64,000 bases of DNA, from contig NZ_JAMBOG010000006.1 in assembly GCF_023715525.1 (NCBI RefSeq), positions 124,001-188,000 on the forward strand, in the 5' to 3' direction. The position numbers were made by a program, and so were the translations under genes. Positions within the stretch are counted from its first letter, which is position 1; each line of letters begins with the position of its first letter. Shown here piece after piece: positions 7,236-15,806 of this stretch. The notes below the pieces were generated by a model. That model saw only the letters and a list, made by a program, of their open reading frames with translations. It had not been told where the DNA came from and made no database searches. Source of the stretch: Kocuria rosea (GTDB lineage Bacteria > Actinomycetota > Actinomycetes > Actinomycetales > Micrococcaceae).

Positions 7236-8918
7236 TCAGGCCACCGCGGCGGCCGCGGCGAAGGCGATGCGGCCGCCGACGGCGGTCAGGCGCGCCCGGT
7301 TGGTCAGCAGCCGGGCCGCCTCGGCGGCGAAGGGGTCGGCCTCGAGGACGGTGAAGTCGGCGAGGTGTCCGGCGAGGATGCGGCCCTCCTGGTGCTCGGC
7401 GCGGCAGGAGAAGGCGGCGTCGCGGGTGGCGTGGCACAGGGCGTCGGCCAGGTCCAGGGCGTAGCCGGGCACGTTGGCGGGCAGCGAGGGGTCCAGCGCC
7501 GACCTGCGGGTGGTGGCCACGTACAGGTTGGGCAGCGGCTGGTGGGGGGCGGTGGGCGCGTCCGTGCTGATCGCCAGGGTGGCGCCGGCGGCGAGGAACT
7601 CGGTCCACGGGTAGGCCCGCTCGGTGCGGGGCCCGCCCAGCACGGCCCGCCAGTTGTCCTGGATGGCCGGGTCGGCGTGGACCGGCTGCACGGAGGCCAC
7701 CACGCCGAGGGCGGCCAGGCGGCGCACGCTGGCCTCGGTGACCGTCTCCAGGTGCTCGATCCGGTGGCGGCGGTCCCGGGGGCCGTTGACCCTGTGGGCC
7801 TGCTCGAGGGCGTCCAGGGCGATCTCGGAGGCCTCGTCGCCGATGGCGTGCAGGGCGACCTGCAGCCCGGCGGCGTCGGCGGCGACCACCACCGGCGTCA
7901 GCGACTCCCGGTCCCAGATGGGCTCGCACGTGCTGCCGTCGGCGTAGGGCTCCTTCATGGCCGCGGTGCAGCTGTCGATGACGCCGTCGACGACCAGCTT
8001 GATCCCGCAGATGCGCAGCCACTCCCCGGAGAGCTCCTGGGCCAGCTGCGCCGCCCGGGCGACCTGGGCGAGGTTCTCCGCGTCGCTGCCGCGGCGGTGG
8101 ACGAGCCAGTGGCCCTTCACGCGCAGGGGCAGGGAGCCGCCGTGGCGCTCGGCGGCACGGCGGAAGGCGGCGAGGTCGTCGTCCTGGACGGCCATGTCCA
8201 CGGCGCCGGTGACGCCGACGGCCAGGTAGTGCTCGAACGCCGACTCCAGCTGGGCGTCGCGGTCGGCGTCGGTGGCCGCCCGGGCGAGGGCGGGCCAGAC
8301 GATCTGCTGGGCGGCGGTCTCGTGGAGCATCCCGTCGGCGGCCCCGGTCACGGGGTCGCGGCTGATCCGGCCGCCGATCGGGTCCGGTGTCGCGTCCCCG
8401 ATGCCCAGCTCCGCGAGGGCTGCGCTGTTGACCCACACCGAGTGCAGGTCGTTGGCGTCGAGGTAGACGGGGCGGTCGGGGACGGCCTCGTCGAGCAGCT
8501 GCCGGGTCGGCGCCGCGCCACCGAGGGCGCTGTAGAGCCACCCGGCCCCCAGGATCCGGGGCGCGTGCGGGTTCTGCCCGGCCGCCCGGCGCAGCCGCCG
8601 CTGGATCTCGGGAAGGTCCGCGGCGTCGCGCAGCGCCACCTTCTGCAGGGCCTGACCGGTCATCAGCAGGTGGGTGTGGGCGTCGATGATCCCCGGCAGG
8701 ACGAACCCCCCGGCGAGGTCCACCTCGGCGGCGCCGGGTCCTGCGGCGCGCCGCGCTCCGGCCTCGTCGCCGACGTACAGGAAGCGCTCGCCCTCGACGA
8801 CGAAGGCCGCGGCGTCGGCGCCGTCGGCGGTGAACACGGTGGCGTGGGTGTACAGGGTGCGTGTGAGCACGGGACTGCTCTCCGTTCGCAGGGAGGAGGA
8901 CGGGGGAGTGGAGGACAT
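7236..8918 (-). CDS. Metal-dependent amidohydrolase (YtcJ-like, Amidohydro_3)
   Basis: A 560-residue amidohydrolase-superfamily protein. It has the first metal-binding motif GIIDAHTHLLMTG (His81, His83), then ALHAIGDEASEIALDALE and HRIEHLETV, which supply further metal-ligand histidines, and SISTDAPTAP carrying the catalytic Asp. Family members hydrolyse amide, imide or formamide bonds, and the exact substrate cannot be read from the sequence. The ATG at 8918 overlaps the stop of the upstream MFS gene by one base (TGATG), and aguA follows 49 bp downstream. A role on a polyamine- or guanidine-derived amide is inferred from the operon. Confidence 0.85.
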   Translation of the reverse strand: MSSTPPSSSLRTESSPVLTRTLYTHATVFTADGADAAAFVVEGERFLYVGDEAGARRAAGPGAAEVDLAGGFVLPGIIDAHTHLLMTGQALQKVALRDAADLPEIQRRLRRAAGQNPHAPRILGAGWLYSALGGAAPTRQLLDEAVPDRPVYLDANDLHSVWVNSAALAELGIGDATPDPIGGRISRDPVTGAADGMLHETAAQQIVWPALARAATDADRDAQLESAFEHYLAVGVTGAVDMAVQDDDLAAFRRAAERHGGSLPLRVKGHWLVHRRGSDAENLAQVARAAQLAQELSGEWLRICGIKLVVDGVIDSCTAAMKEPYADGSTCEPIWDRESLTPVVVAADAAGLQVALHAIGDEASEIALDALEQAHRVNGPRDRRHRIEHLETVTEASVRRLAALGVVASVQPVHADPAIQDNWRAVLGGPRTERAYPWTEFLAAGATLAISTDAPTAPHQPLPNLYVATTRRSALDPSLPANVPGYALDLADALCHATRDAAFSCRAEHQEGRILAGHLADFTVLEADPFAAEAARLLTNRARLTAVGGRIAFAAAAAVA

Positions 8919-10171
8919 CAGACGATCGCCGCCTGCGGGAACCCGGGCTCCGGCACCGGCCGGGCGGCGGCCTCGACCCGCACGGAGCGGCGGGAGATCA
9001 GGACGAGGGGGACCAGCAGGACGAACGTCATCCCGGCGAGGACGACGCCCAGCACGGGGTAGCCGGCGGCGGCCGAGAGGGCGGTGCCGAGGACGGGGGC
9101 GAAGGAGGACCCGATGAGGTAGACGCCCAGCACCGGGGCCGACCACTTCCCCGAGGCGTCCAGGGCGGCGGCGACAGCGACGATGTAGATGAAGGCCAGC
9201 ATGTAAATCGTGTTCCAGGCGATGACGACCACCATGTACCACCCGGGATCGGTCACCGTCCCGGCCAGCAGCTTCAGCACGCCCCCGGCCACCAGGGCGA
9301 CCGCCAGCGGCACCGTGCGGCCCAGGCGCGGCCCGGCGAGCCCCACGAGGGCCGAGGCGATCAGCCCGCCGAGGGTGGACAGGCTCAGCACCAGGCCCAT
9401 CCCGGTCTCGTCGAGTCCGGCCTGCTCGGCCCCCATCGTGGCCGCGACCGCCCACAGCGAGTCCTCGCTCAGCGCCCACAGGGCGAAGCAGACCAGCAGC
9501 CCGATGCCGGTGACCGTCGTCGCCCGGGACGTGGTGGCCGGCGCGGCGGCGGAGGCGCCGGCGGTGGTCGCGGTGGTGGCGGCCGCCTCCGGTGCGGGGC
9601 GGTCGGGCAGCCACCCCGCGGTGAGCAGCGCGGCCAGGGCCAGGCCCGCGAGCAGGCCGAAGGCGCTGCCCGTGCCCGCGCCCAGCACGGGGATCACGAA
9701 CAGGACCACCGAGACGATCGCGCGGTTGGCGAAGCCGCTGATGCCCGAGGCGCGGTCGGGGTTGCGCAGCGCGCCCAGGGCCGCTCCCCCGGCGGAGACC
9801 GCCCCGCCCGCGCCCAGGCCCCCGAGCACGACGCCGGCCACGGCCACCGGCACGGAGGGAACGAAGGCGGCGGCGCCGAAGCCCAGGGCGGTCAGGGCCA
9901 GGCCGGCGCGGGCCACGGCGTGGCGCCCGGACCGGGCCGCCCAGCGGGAGGTGGCCAGGCAGGACGCGGCGCAGGCCAGCAGCGCCACCGTCATCAGCGT
10001 CCCGGCCCCCGTGACGGAGAAGCCGAGATCACCGGTGAGGGCCACGATCATCACCGGGACCAGGTTGGCGGTCATGAAGCCGACCACGCTGATCCCGAAG
10101 ACGGACACGGCGCGGGCGGCCGTCAGCGGGACGCGGCCGGAGTCGTCCGGCACAGGGCGGTTCTCGGGCAT
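8918..10171 (-). CDS. MFS transporter, first gene of the agmatine operon
   Basis: A 417-residue major-facilitator protein with about 12 hydrophobic helices; it begins VPLTAARAVSVFGISVVGFMTANLVPV. It probably moves the operon's substrate (an amine, amide or guanidine) across the membrane; this is inferred from gene order. It is the promoter-proximal gene: a -35/-10 pair with an AATGA-N7-TCATT palindrome lies just upstream (10217-10262). Its stop overlaps the amidohydrolase start (TGATG). A low-complexity Ala/Thr linker (EAAATTATTAGASAAAPATT) near the middle is probably the central cytoplasmic loop. Confidence 0.85.
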   Translation of the reverse strand: MPENRPVPDDSGRVPLTAARAVSVFGISVVGFMTANLVPVMIVALTGDLGFSVTGAGTLMTVALLACAASCLATSRWAARSGRHAVARAGLALTALGFGAAAFVPSVPVAVAGVVLGGLGAGGAVSAGGAALGALRNPDRASGISGFANRAIVSVVLFVIPVLGAGTGSAFGLLAGLALAALLTAGWLPDRPAPEAAATTATTAGASAAAPATTSRATTVTGIGLLVCFALWALSEDSLWAVAATMGAEQAGLDETGMGLVLSLSTLGGLIASALVGLAGPRLGRTVPLAVALVAGGVLKLLAGTVTDPGWYMVVVIAWNTIYMLAFIYIVAVAAALDASGKWSAPVLGVYLIGSSFAPVLGTALSAAAGYPVLGVVLAGMTFVLLVPLVLISRRSVRVEAAARPVPEPGFPQAAIV

Positions 10172-10216
10172 GGTCTTCCCCCGTCGGTGGAGTCGGAAGT
10201 GAGTGCCATCACACTA

Positions 10217-10262
10217 AATGAAAGGCTTTCATTAGTATGTGGGCGGCCCGGCGGCACGGCAA
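10217..10262 (-). promoter_or_regulatory. Promoter and TetR-type operator of the agmatine operon
   Basis: On the minus strand: -35 TTGCCG (10257-10262), 17-bp spacer, -10 CATACT (10234-10239), immediately followed by the palindrome AATGAAAGGCTTTCATT (10217-10233; 8-bp perfect arms around one central base). The palindrome covers the expected transcription start, so a bound repressor would block initiation. Matching palindromes precede putrescine oxidase (14126-14142) and the aldehyde dehydrogenase (17286-17302). Confidence 0.72.
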
Positions 10263-10270
10263 GGGTTTGG

Positions 10271-10283
10271 TGAAAGGCTTTCA
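10271..10283. promoter_or_regulatory. Second, shorter copy of the operator
   Basis: TGAAAGGCTTTCA is a perfect 6-1-6 palindrome with the same core as the main operator, centred 52 bp away (10277 versus 10225, about five helical turns). It overlaps the stop codon of the TetR gene (10281-10283). The spacing would suit co-operative binding or looping. Confidence 0.5.
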
Positions 10284-10898
10284 GTGAAGTTCGTGCAGCA
10301 CCTGCGCCCGCAGTCCGGCGATCAGCACCTCGAGCCCGAAGGCGAAGGCCGCCTCGGCGCGCTCCTCCACGGTGCCGAGGCGCTCGATGGCCCGGCTCAG
10401 GACTGGGAAGCCGCCCTCCGGCGGGGCCCAGACCACCTCGGGCGCCGTCAGGTCGAGGGCCGAGCCCAGGGCCAGGTAGTCGATCGCCGAGACGGCCGGG
10501 ACGATCGCCTCGCGCGCCAGCCCGGCGCGCTCGAGGACGACGGCCATGTCCTCGTACACCGCGATCACCCCCGGGTCCTGGACGGTCTGGGTGATCAGCA
10601 GGGGCACCAGGCGCGGATGGGCGACCATGCAGTCCCGGTAGGCCCGCACGAGCGCCCGCAGCGCGTCCTCCCACGGCAGGTTCTCGACGTCGACCGGCGC
10701 CGGGTCCGCGAACACCCGGCCGCGCATCAGCTCGACGATGTGCTCCCGGTTGTCGATGTGGTTGTACAGCGCGGACTGGCTGACCCCGAGACGCCGGGCG
10801 ATCCGGGGGAAGCTGAAGTCCCCCGTCTCGTCCACCAGGGCGAGGGCGGCGGTGACGATGGCCTCGACCGACAGCAGCGGTGAGCGGGGACGCGGCAT
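10281..10898 (-). CDS. TetR family regulator of the polyamine genes
   Basis: A 205-residue TetR-type repressor. The N-terminal helix-turn-helix (about residues 8-55) reads LSVEAIVTAALALVDETGDFSFPRIARRLGVSQSALYNHIDNREHI, and the C-terminal ligand domain contains the TetR_C-like pattern LPWEDALRALVRAYRDCMVAHPRLVPLL. Its recognition helix (VSQSALYNH) is almost the same as that of the second TetR at 15106 (VSASALYNH), and the C-terminal domains also align, so the two are paralogues. It lies downstream of the putrescine oxidase and permease genes and upstream of the agmatine operon promoter. It probably represses these promoters until a polyamine or an aldehyde product binds; the ligand is inferred. 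Confidence 0.85.
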   Translation of the reverse strand: MPRPRSPLLSVEAIVTAALALVDETGDFSFPRIARRLGVSQSALYNHIDNREHIVELMRGRVFADPAPVDVENLPWEDALRALVRAYRDCMVAHPRLVPLLITQTVQDPGVIAVYEDMAVVLERAGLAREAIVPAVSAIDYLALGSALDLTAPEVVWAPPEGGFPVLSRAIERLGTVEERAEAAFAFGLEVLIAGLRAQVLHELH

Positions 10899-11016
10899 GG
10901 TGGGGCTCCTCGGGTAGCGCGGCTGCTGACGAATCTACCGAGGATCCGCCCACGGCACCGCGCGGCGGACCGGGGCACCCCCGGACCACCGCGCGGCCCC
11001 CGATCGCCGGCCGGGC

Positions 11017-12549
11017 TCAGTCGAGCACCGGCAGCTCCGTGGTCTCGAAGCGCTCCCGGAAGAAGGACGGGTCGCGGCGGTACTGCAGGAGCATCACCAC
11101 GAGGCCCAGCAGCAGGATGCCCACCCCCAGCACGAACACGAGGCCCACCCCGCCGATCTCCGAGCCGGAGCCGTACTCCGGGTCCATCGAGTCGTAGGAC
11201 GTCTGCACGAAGAAGACCAGCAGCAGGATCCCGCCCAGCAGCGGCGCCAGGAACTTCGCCAGGAAGTCCTTGGCGCTGCGCAGCGCGTCGCCGCGGAAGT
11301 ACCACACGCAGGCCAGGGCGGTGACGCCGTAGTAGAAGCACACCATCATGCCCAGCGTGGTGATGGTGTCCCACAGGACGTTCTCGGAGACCACGCGCAT
11401 CACCGCGTAGAACACGGAGGCGATCACGGCCGAGGCCACGGTGGCGTAGCCCGGGGACCGGAAGCGGGAGGCGATCCGGGCGTACTTCGCCGGCAGGGCC
11501 CCGTAGTGGCCCATGGCCAGCATCGTGCGGGCCGGGGAGATCATGGTCGACTGCAGCGAGGCCGCCGAGGAGGACAGCACGGCGAGGGACATGAGGATGG
11601 CGAACGGGCCCATGACCGGTCCGGCGAGCGACGCGAAGATGTTCTCCTGGATCTCCTCGTTGCCCAGGCCCAGGCCCTCGGCCGAGATCCCCGAGTACGA
11701 CAGCACGGCGAGCGCCACGGCCATGTACAGGGCGACGATCACGAGGATCGTGGCGATGGCCGACTTCCCGGGCGTGGTCGCCGCCCCCCGGCTCTCCTCG
11801 TTGAGGGTGAGCACCACGTCCCAGCCCCAGTAGATGAACACGGACAGGGAGACCCCGGCGGCGAACGCGGAGAAGGAGTCGATGCCGAGCGGGTTGAACC
11901 ACTCCGGGCGCAGGGTCAGTCCGTCGAAGGCCGTGCCGCCGGCCACGTGGCCGAACGCCGCGACGGAGAACCACAGCAGCACGAGCAGCTGGAAGGCCAC
12001 GAGCACGTACTGGACCACCTTGGTGGCCTCCATGCCGCGGTAGGAGACCCACGCCGCGACGGCCACGAACGCCAGGCAGGTGGCGACGTTGACGGGCACG
12101 TTGCGGGTGAGCTCGGCGATCCCGTCGTTGCCCGTGAGCTGGGCGAGCGCCAGGTAGAAGAAGTCCACCGCGATGCCCGCCAGGTTGGACAGCACCAGGA
12201 TCGTCGCGGCCAGCAGCCCCCAGCTGCCCATCCAGCCCACCCACGGGCCGAAGGCCTTGGAGACCCAGGTGAACGTCGTCCCGGAGTCCGGCATGGCCCG
12301 GTTGAGCTGCCGGTAGCCCACGGCCACGAGGAGCATGGGGAGGAAGCCGACCAGCAGGATCGCCGGGAGGTGGGTGCCCACCTCGGCGGCGGTCGGGCCG
12401 AGGGCCCCGGAGAGGGTGTAGGCCGGGGCGATGGTGGACACGCCGATGACCACGGAGCCGAGCAGGCCCACGGAGCCCTTGCTGAGCCCCTTGTCGTGCC
12501 CCGCGACCTGCCGGTCCGTGCGGGCTGCTTCGTTGGTGCCTGCGCTCAT
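11017..12549 (-). CDS. APC family permease, probable putrescine/amine importer
   Basis: A 510-residue amino acid-polyamine-organocation permease with about 12 transmembrane helices. Helix 1 carries the family substrate-site pattern SVVIGVSTIAPAYTLSGALG; GTTFTWVSKAFGPWVGWMGSWG is the usual helix 3 region. It lies 97 bp downstream of putrescine oxidase on the same strand with no promoter-like sequence between, so it is likely co-transcribed and imports the amine that the oxidase uses. Family members elsewhere carry putrescine, GABA or amino acids; the substrate here is inferred. Its stop is followed after 118 bp by the TetR gene. Confidence 0.88.
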   Translation of the reverse strand: MSAGTNEAARTDRQVAGHDKGLSKGSVGLLGSVVIGVSTIAPAYTLSGALGPTAAEVGTHLPAILLVGFLPMLLVAVGYRQLNRAMPDSGTTFTWVSKAFGPWVGWMGSWGLLAATILVLSNLAGIAVDFFYLALAQLTGNDGIAELTRNVPVNVATCLAFVAVAAWVSYRGMEATKVVQYVLVAFQLLVLLWFSVAAFGHVAGGTAFDGLTLRPEWFNPLGIDSFSAFAAGVSLSVFIYWGWDVVLTLNEESRGAATTPGKSAIATILVIVALYMAVALAVLSYSGISAEGLGLGNEEIQENIFASLAGPVMGPFAILMSLAVLSSSAASLQSTMISPARTMLAMGHYGALPAKYARIASRFRSPGYATVASAVIASVFYAVMRVVSENVLWDTITTLGMMVCFYYGVTALACVWYFRGDALRSAKDFLAKFLAPLLGGILLLVFFVQTSYDSMDPEYGSGSEIGGVGLVFVLGVGILLLGLVVMLLQYRRDPSFFRERFETTELPVLD

Positions 12550-12619
12550 GACGCGGCCTCCTTGTCCTGGACCGGCCGGGGCGCGACGGCCACCGGTACG
12601 GGGAGCTGGCTGAGGATGC

Positions 12620-12636
12620 GGGCGGGGGCCCCGCCC
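12620..12636 (-). terminator. Perfect GC hairpin within the putrescine operon
   Basis: GGGCGGGG-G-CCCCGCCC is an 8-bp perfect palindrome just after the putrescine oxidase stop codon (12647). It may attenuate transcription into the permease or protect the 3' end. Confidence 0.4.
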
Positions 12637-12646
12637 GGGGCCGCCG

Positions 12647-14104
12647 TCATCGCGACGCGCCCTCGAGCACGGCGGTGCCGGCGGTCGGGGTGGTGGTGCC
12701 GAGGACCTCGGACGCGGCGAGACGGCCCTGGCGCAGGGCGCCGTCGACGTGCTGGTAGCCCTCGGCGGCGAGGTCGGAGCAGGCCCAGCGGATCGGGCCC
12801 ACGGGGATGCGCTGGTGGGCTCCGTAGCGGTGCAGCCCGCCGAGGTCGTAGCTGGCGGCGTAGGCGCCGCGGGTCCACTCCTCGGAGCCGAAGTCGGACT
12901 CGTAGTAGACGACCGGTTCCAGCGCCTCGTCCCCGAGGTAGCGGGCGATGGACTCCAGGATGGCCCGCCGGCGCTGCTCGGCGTCCAGCGCGAACACCTC
13001 GTCGGCCTTCTCGTCGGAGACGAAGCCCACCAGGGTGCCGCGGGGGTCGGCGTGGTTGGTGTTGTCGTAGACCTCCTGGACGAGCTCCCCGGCCCCGAAC
13101 CCGGTGCCGGACAGGCCCGCCTCCCGCCAGAACGGCCTCTCGTAGACGGCGTGCACCTTGATGACCAGGCCCAGGGACTGGTGCTGGTGCATCTGGTGCT
13201 GCAGCCGGGGCAGGGGCGGCTCGAAGGAGATGCGGGAGTAGAGGTTCGGCGGGACCGCCACCACCACGTCGCGCGCCTTCACGGTGAGTCGGTCGGACCA
13301 CACGGTGACCGGGGTGCCGGGCACGTGCTCGGCGTAGGTGTCCTCGGGCCCGCCCCAGCGGATCGTGCGCACCGGGGTGTCCAGGAACACCACGTCCTCG
13401 CCCAGCTGGGCGGCCATGGTCTCGGAGACCGACTGCATGCCCCCGACCACGCGGCGGTCGAGGATGAAGTCCTCGTCCACGAGGTTCGAGAAGGACCCGG
13501 CGGAGGCGGCCATGAGCACGGCCTGCAGGGCGGAGAACGCGTGGGAGGGCTTGGTGAGCATCGCCCCGGCGATGAACATGCCGATGTTGGTGCACGCCTC
13601 CTCGTCGTCAGACTGGGCCCGCAGCCAGTGGTGGAAGGAGACGGTGTCCAGCTCCCGGGCCAGCGGGTGCGCCCACGGCTGGGCGACGCCGATCTGCTCG
13701 ACGAGGTCGTCGAGGATGCCGATGAGCTTCTCCATCTCGGCCACGGTCCGCTCGGACGCCGGGAAGAGGGAGCCGGAGTAGGTCCGGCGGACCCCGTCCG
13801 AGCCGATGTAGACGGAGGCGCCCTCGCGGTAGCGGGCGAAGGTCTCCAGCCCCAGCTCCTCGACCAGGCCCAGCAGCTCCGTCTGGTCCGGGGAGATCCA
13901 CTGCCCGCCGATCTCGAGGAACGCCCCGTCGACCGTCTTCGACCAGGTGCGCCCGCCCACGCGGTCACGGGCCTCCAGCACGGCCACGGACTTCCCGGCG
14001 GCCACGAGGGTGCGGGCGGCCGTCAGCCCCGCGGGCCCGGCGCCCACCACCACGACGTCGCGCTCGATCGCCGTCTCGCTGCCCAGGGTTCTCTGGTCGG
14101 TCAC
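12647..14104 (-). CDS. puo: Putrescine oxidase (flavin amine oxidase)
   Basis: A 485-residue FAD amine oxidase that oxidises putrescine to 4-aminobutanal, ammonia and hydrogen peroxide. The N-terminal dinucleotide fold is DVVVVGAGPAGLTAARTL. Diagnostic stretches match known actinobacterial putrescine oxidases as I recall them: LEIGGQWISPDQTELL, AHPLARELDTVSFHHWL, MLTKPSHAFSALQAVLMAAS, VDEDFILDRRVVGGMQSVS and the C-terminal ACSDLAAEGYQHVDGALR. The GTG at 14104 is preferred because AAGGAG lies 6 nt upstream; an in-frame TTG at 14125 lies almost on the operator. It heads the operon with the APC permease. No signal peptide is seen, so it acts in the cytoplasm. Confidence 0.92.
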   Translation of the reverse strand: MTDQRTLGSETAIERDVVVVGAGPAGLTAARTLVAAGKSVAVLEARDRVGGRTWSKTVDGAFLEIGGQWISPDQTELLGLVEELGLETFARYREGASVYIGSDGVRRTYSGSLFPASERTVAEMEKLIGILDDLVEQIGVAQPWAHPLARELDTVSFHHWLRAQSDDEEACTNIGMFIAGAMLTKPSHAFSALQAVLMAASAGSFSNLVDEDFILDRRVVGGMQSVSETMAAQLGEDVVFLDTPVRTIRWGGPEDTYAEHVPGTPVTVWSDRLTVKARDVVVAVPPNLYSRISFEPPLPRLQHQMHQHQSLGLVIKVHAVYERPFWREAGLSGTGFGAGELVQEVYDNTNHADPRGTLVGFVSDEKADEVFALDAEQRRRAILESIARYLGDEALEPVVYYESDFGSEEWTRGAYAASYDLGGLHRYGAHQRIPVGPIRWACSDLAAEGYQHVDGALRQGRLAASEVLGTTTPTAGTAVLEGASR

Positions 14105-14125
14105 TGTGTTCTCCTTCACACTCAA

Positions 14126-14169
14126 AATGAATTAGATTCATTAAGAGGCACGGGGGCGCTGCCCGTCAA
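14126..14169 (-). promoter_or_regulatory. Promoter and operator of putrescine oxidase
   Basis: On the minus strand: -35 TTGACG (14164-14169), 18-bp spacer, -10 CTTAAT (14140-14145), overlapping the palindrome AATGAATCTAATTCATT (14126-14142; arms of 7 bp). It has the same position and half-sites as the operator at the agmatine operon. Confidence 0.72.
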
Positions 14170-14257
14170 GGGGCGAAACGAAGTGTTCACACGACGCCCC
14201 CGCTCCCGGACGCCGCCCGGGGGCGCCCCGGACCGGGGGCGGGGATCGGGGGACGGC

Positions 14258-14989
14258 CTACTTCTTGGTGCGCCGGCTCCCGGCGTGCCAGTCCTCCTGC
14301 ACGCCGGCCTCCTCGGGCTCCACCCCGAGGCCGCGCAGCCGGGGCCGTTCCCGCAGGCTGCGCTTGAGCTCCGCGAACCCCGGGAACCGGGCGAGCGCCA
14401 CCACGTGGTCCCACAGCTCGACGGCCTCCTCCTCCCGCGGCAGGCGGCTGATCACCGGGCCGAAGAAGGCGACGCCCTCCGGGGGCTCGAAGTGGATGAC
14501 GGGCGTGCCGACGTCCTTGCCCGTGAGCGCCAGCGCCTCCTCGGTCTCCGCGCGCACCACGGCGTCCAGGGAGTCGTCCTCGAGGGCCTCGGCGAGGCCG
14601 GCCGGGAGCCCCGCGGCGGCGAGCACGGGCTCCAGGAACGGCCGCGTGCCCCGGCGGTCCTCGCGCGGGTCCTCCTCCGCCGGCAGGGGGTCGGAGTCGA
14701 AGATGCGGGCCCCGAGGGCGGAGTACAGGGCGCCGACGGCCTCGCGCCCGTGCTCCTCGCGGGTGCGGGCGGCCACCCGCAGCAGGCGCAGGCCCGCGGT
14801 GTGGCCGGCCTCGTACTCGGGCGGGAACCACGCGTCGTAGTCGACGTCCGCGTTGAGCAGGCGCAGGGAGATGAAGCGCCAGTCCACCCGGTGGTCCCGC
14901 CGGTCGCCGACCGTGCGGACCCACTGGCTGGTCATCCAGGCGAACGGGCAGACGGGGTCGAAGTAGAAGTGGATGTCGGCGGGCCTCAT
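14258..14989 (-). CDS. DsbA-family protein (mycothiol-dependent nitroreductase type)
   Basis: A 243-residue thioredoxin-fold protein starting at MRPADIHFYFDPVCPFAW. The CPFAW active-site motif (Cys at about residue 14) and length match the actinobacterial DsbA-like family that includes Mycobacterium Rv2466c, an oxidoreductase that uses mycothiol. Later motifs such as GKDVGTPVIHF (cis-Pro loop) fit this. It should act in cytoplasmic thiol redox chemistry; the absence of a signal peptide agrees. A TTGACC-17-TAGCGT promoter places the transcription start on the ATG, so the message is leaderless. It is divergent from the second TetR gene. A longer in-frame start at 15025 is less likely. Confidence 0.82.
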   Translation of the reverse strand: MRPADIHFYFDPVCPFAWMTSQWVRTVGDRRDHRVDWRFISLRLLNADVDYDAWFPPEYEAGHTAGLRLLRVAARTREEHGREAVGALYSALGARIFDSDPLPAEEDPREDRRGTRPFLEPVLAAAGLPAGLAEALEDDSLDAVVRAETEEALALTGKDVGTPVIHFEPPEGVAFFGPVISRLPREEEAVELWDHVVALARFPGFAELKRSLRERPRLRGLGVEPEEAGVQEDWHAGSRRTKK

Positions 14990-14996
14990 CGTCCCC

Positions 14997-15025
14997 ACGC
15001 TAGGAGCGGCCCCGGCGGCGGTCAA
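14997..15025 (-). promoter_or_regulatory. Leaderless promoter of the DsbA-like gene
   Basis: Minus strand: TTGACC (15020-15025), 17-bp spacer, TAGCGT (14997-15002), then 7 nt to the ATG at 14989. Confidence 0.6.
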
Positions 15026-15105
15026 GGAGGACCGGAGGTCGCCGCGGCCCTAGACTCGAGGAACCCGCACCCGCCCCGCAGCCCCGCCCCCAGGAGGACC
15101 CGACC

Positions 15106-15771
15106 ATGGCATCCGCCAGAACCGCTCCTCGCCGGCGCGGCCGCCCGACCCAGCCGGTGCTGTCGGTGGAGGGGATCACGGACGCGGCGATCAGGATCGT
15201 CAGCACCCGCGGCTACCAGCACCTGACGATGACCGAGCTCGCCCGCGAGCTGAAGGTCTCGGCGTCGGCGCTGTACAACCACACGCCCTCCAAGCGGGAC
15301 GTGCTCATCCGGGTCCAGGACCGGATCAACGGCGGCATCGACCGCTCCGGCTTCGGCGAGCTGCCCTGGGACGAGGCCCTCGAGCAGTGGGCGCGGTCCT
15401 ACCGCGACTGCTACGCCCAGCACACGCCCCTGATCCCGATCATGGCCGTGCTGCCGGTCGCGAACTCGCCCCACACCCTCCAGATGTACGAGACGGTGGC
15501 CCGGGGCCTCGCCGACGCCGGCTGGGACCGCTCGTGGATCGTGGACGCGATCGTGTCGGTCGAGTCGCTGGTCTTCGGCGCGGCCTACGACGCCACGGCG
15601 CCCGCGGACATCTTCGACCCGGGGGACCGGGCCGACCTGGCCCCGGTGTTCGCGGACGCCGTGCGCGCGCGTCCGGCCGATGCCCGGGAGGCCGCCGACC
15701 AGGCGTTCGACGTCGCCCTGCGCGCGATGCTGGACGGCTTCCGGGCGCGCCTCGCGGCCGGGCGGGACTGA
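15106..15771 (+). CDS. Second TetR regulator, paralogue of the 10281 gene
   Basis: A 221-residue TetR-type repressor with a basic N-terminal tail (RRRGRPTQPVLSVEGITDAAIRI). The HTH ends in ELARELKVSASALYNHTPSKRDVL. The body shares LPWDEALEQWARSYRDCYAQHTPLIP with the other TetR in this island (LPWEDALRALVRAYRDCMVAHPRLVP). The near-identical recognition helix suggests both bind AATGA-N7-TCATT sites. AGGAGG precedes the ATG. The gene is convergent with the aldehyde dehydrogenase (15807) and divergent from the DsbA-like gene; no palindrome was seen in its own promoter, so autorepression is not supported. Confidence 0.85.
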   Translation: MASARTAPRRRGRPTQPVLSVEGITDAAIRIVSTRGYQHLTMTELARELKVSASALYNHTPSKRDVLIRVQDRINGGIDRSGFGELPWDEALEQWARSYRDCYAQHTPLIPIMAVLPVANSPHTLQMYETVARGLADAGWDRSWIVDAIVSVESLVFGAAYDATAPADIFDPGDRADLAPVFADAVRARPADAREAADQAFDVALRAMLDGFRARLAAGRD

Positions 15772-15806
15772 GCCCGCCCGGCCGCGCCCGGCAGCCCGCG
15801 GACCGC

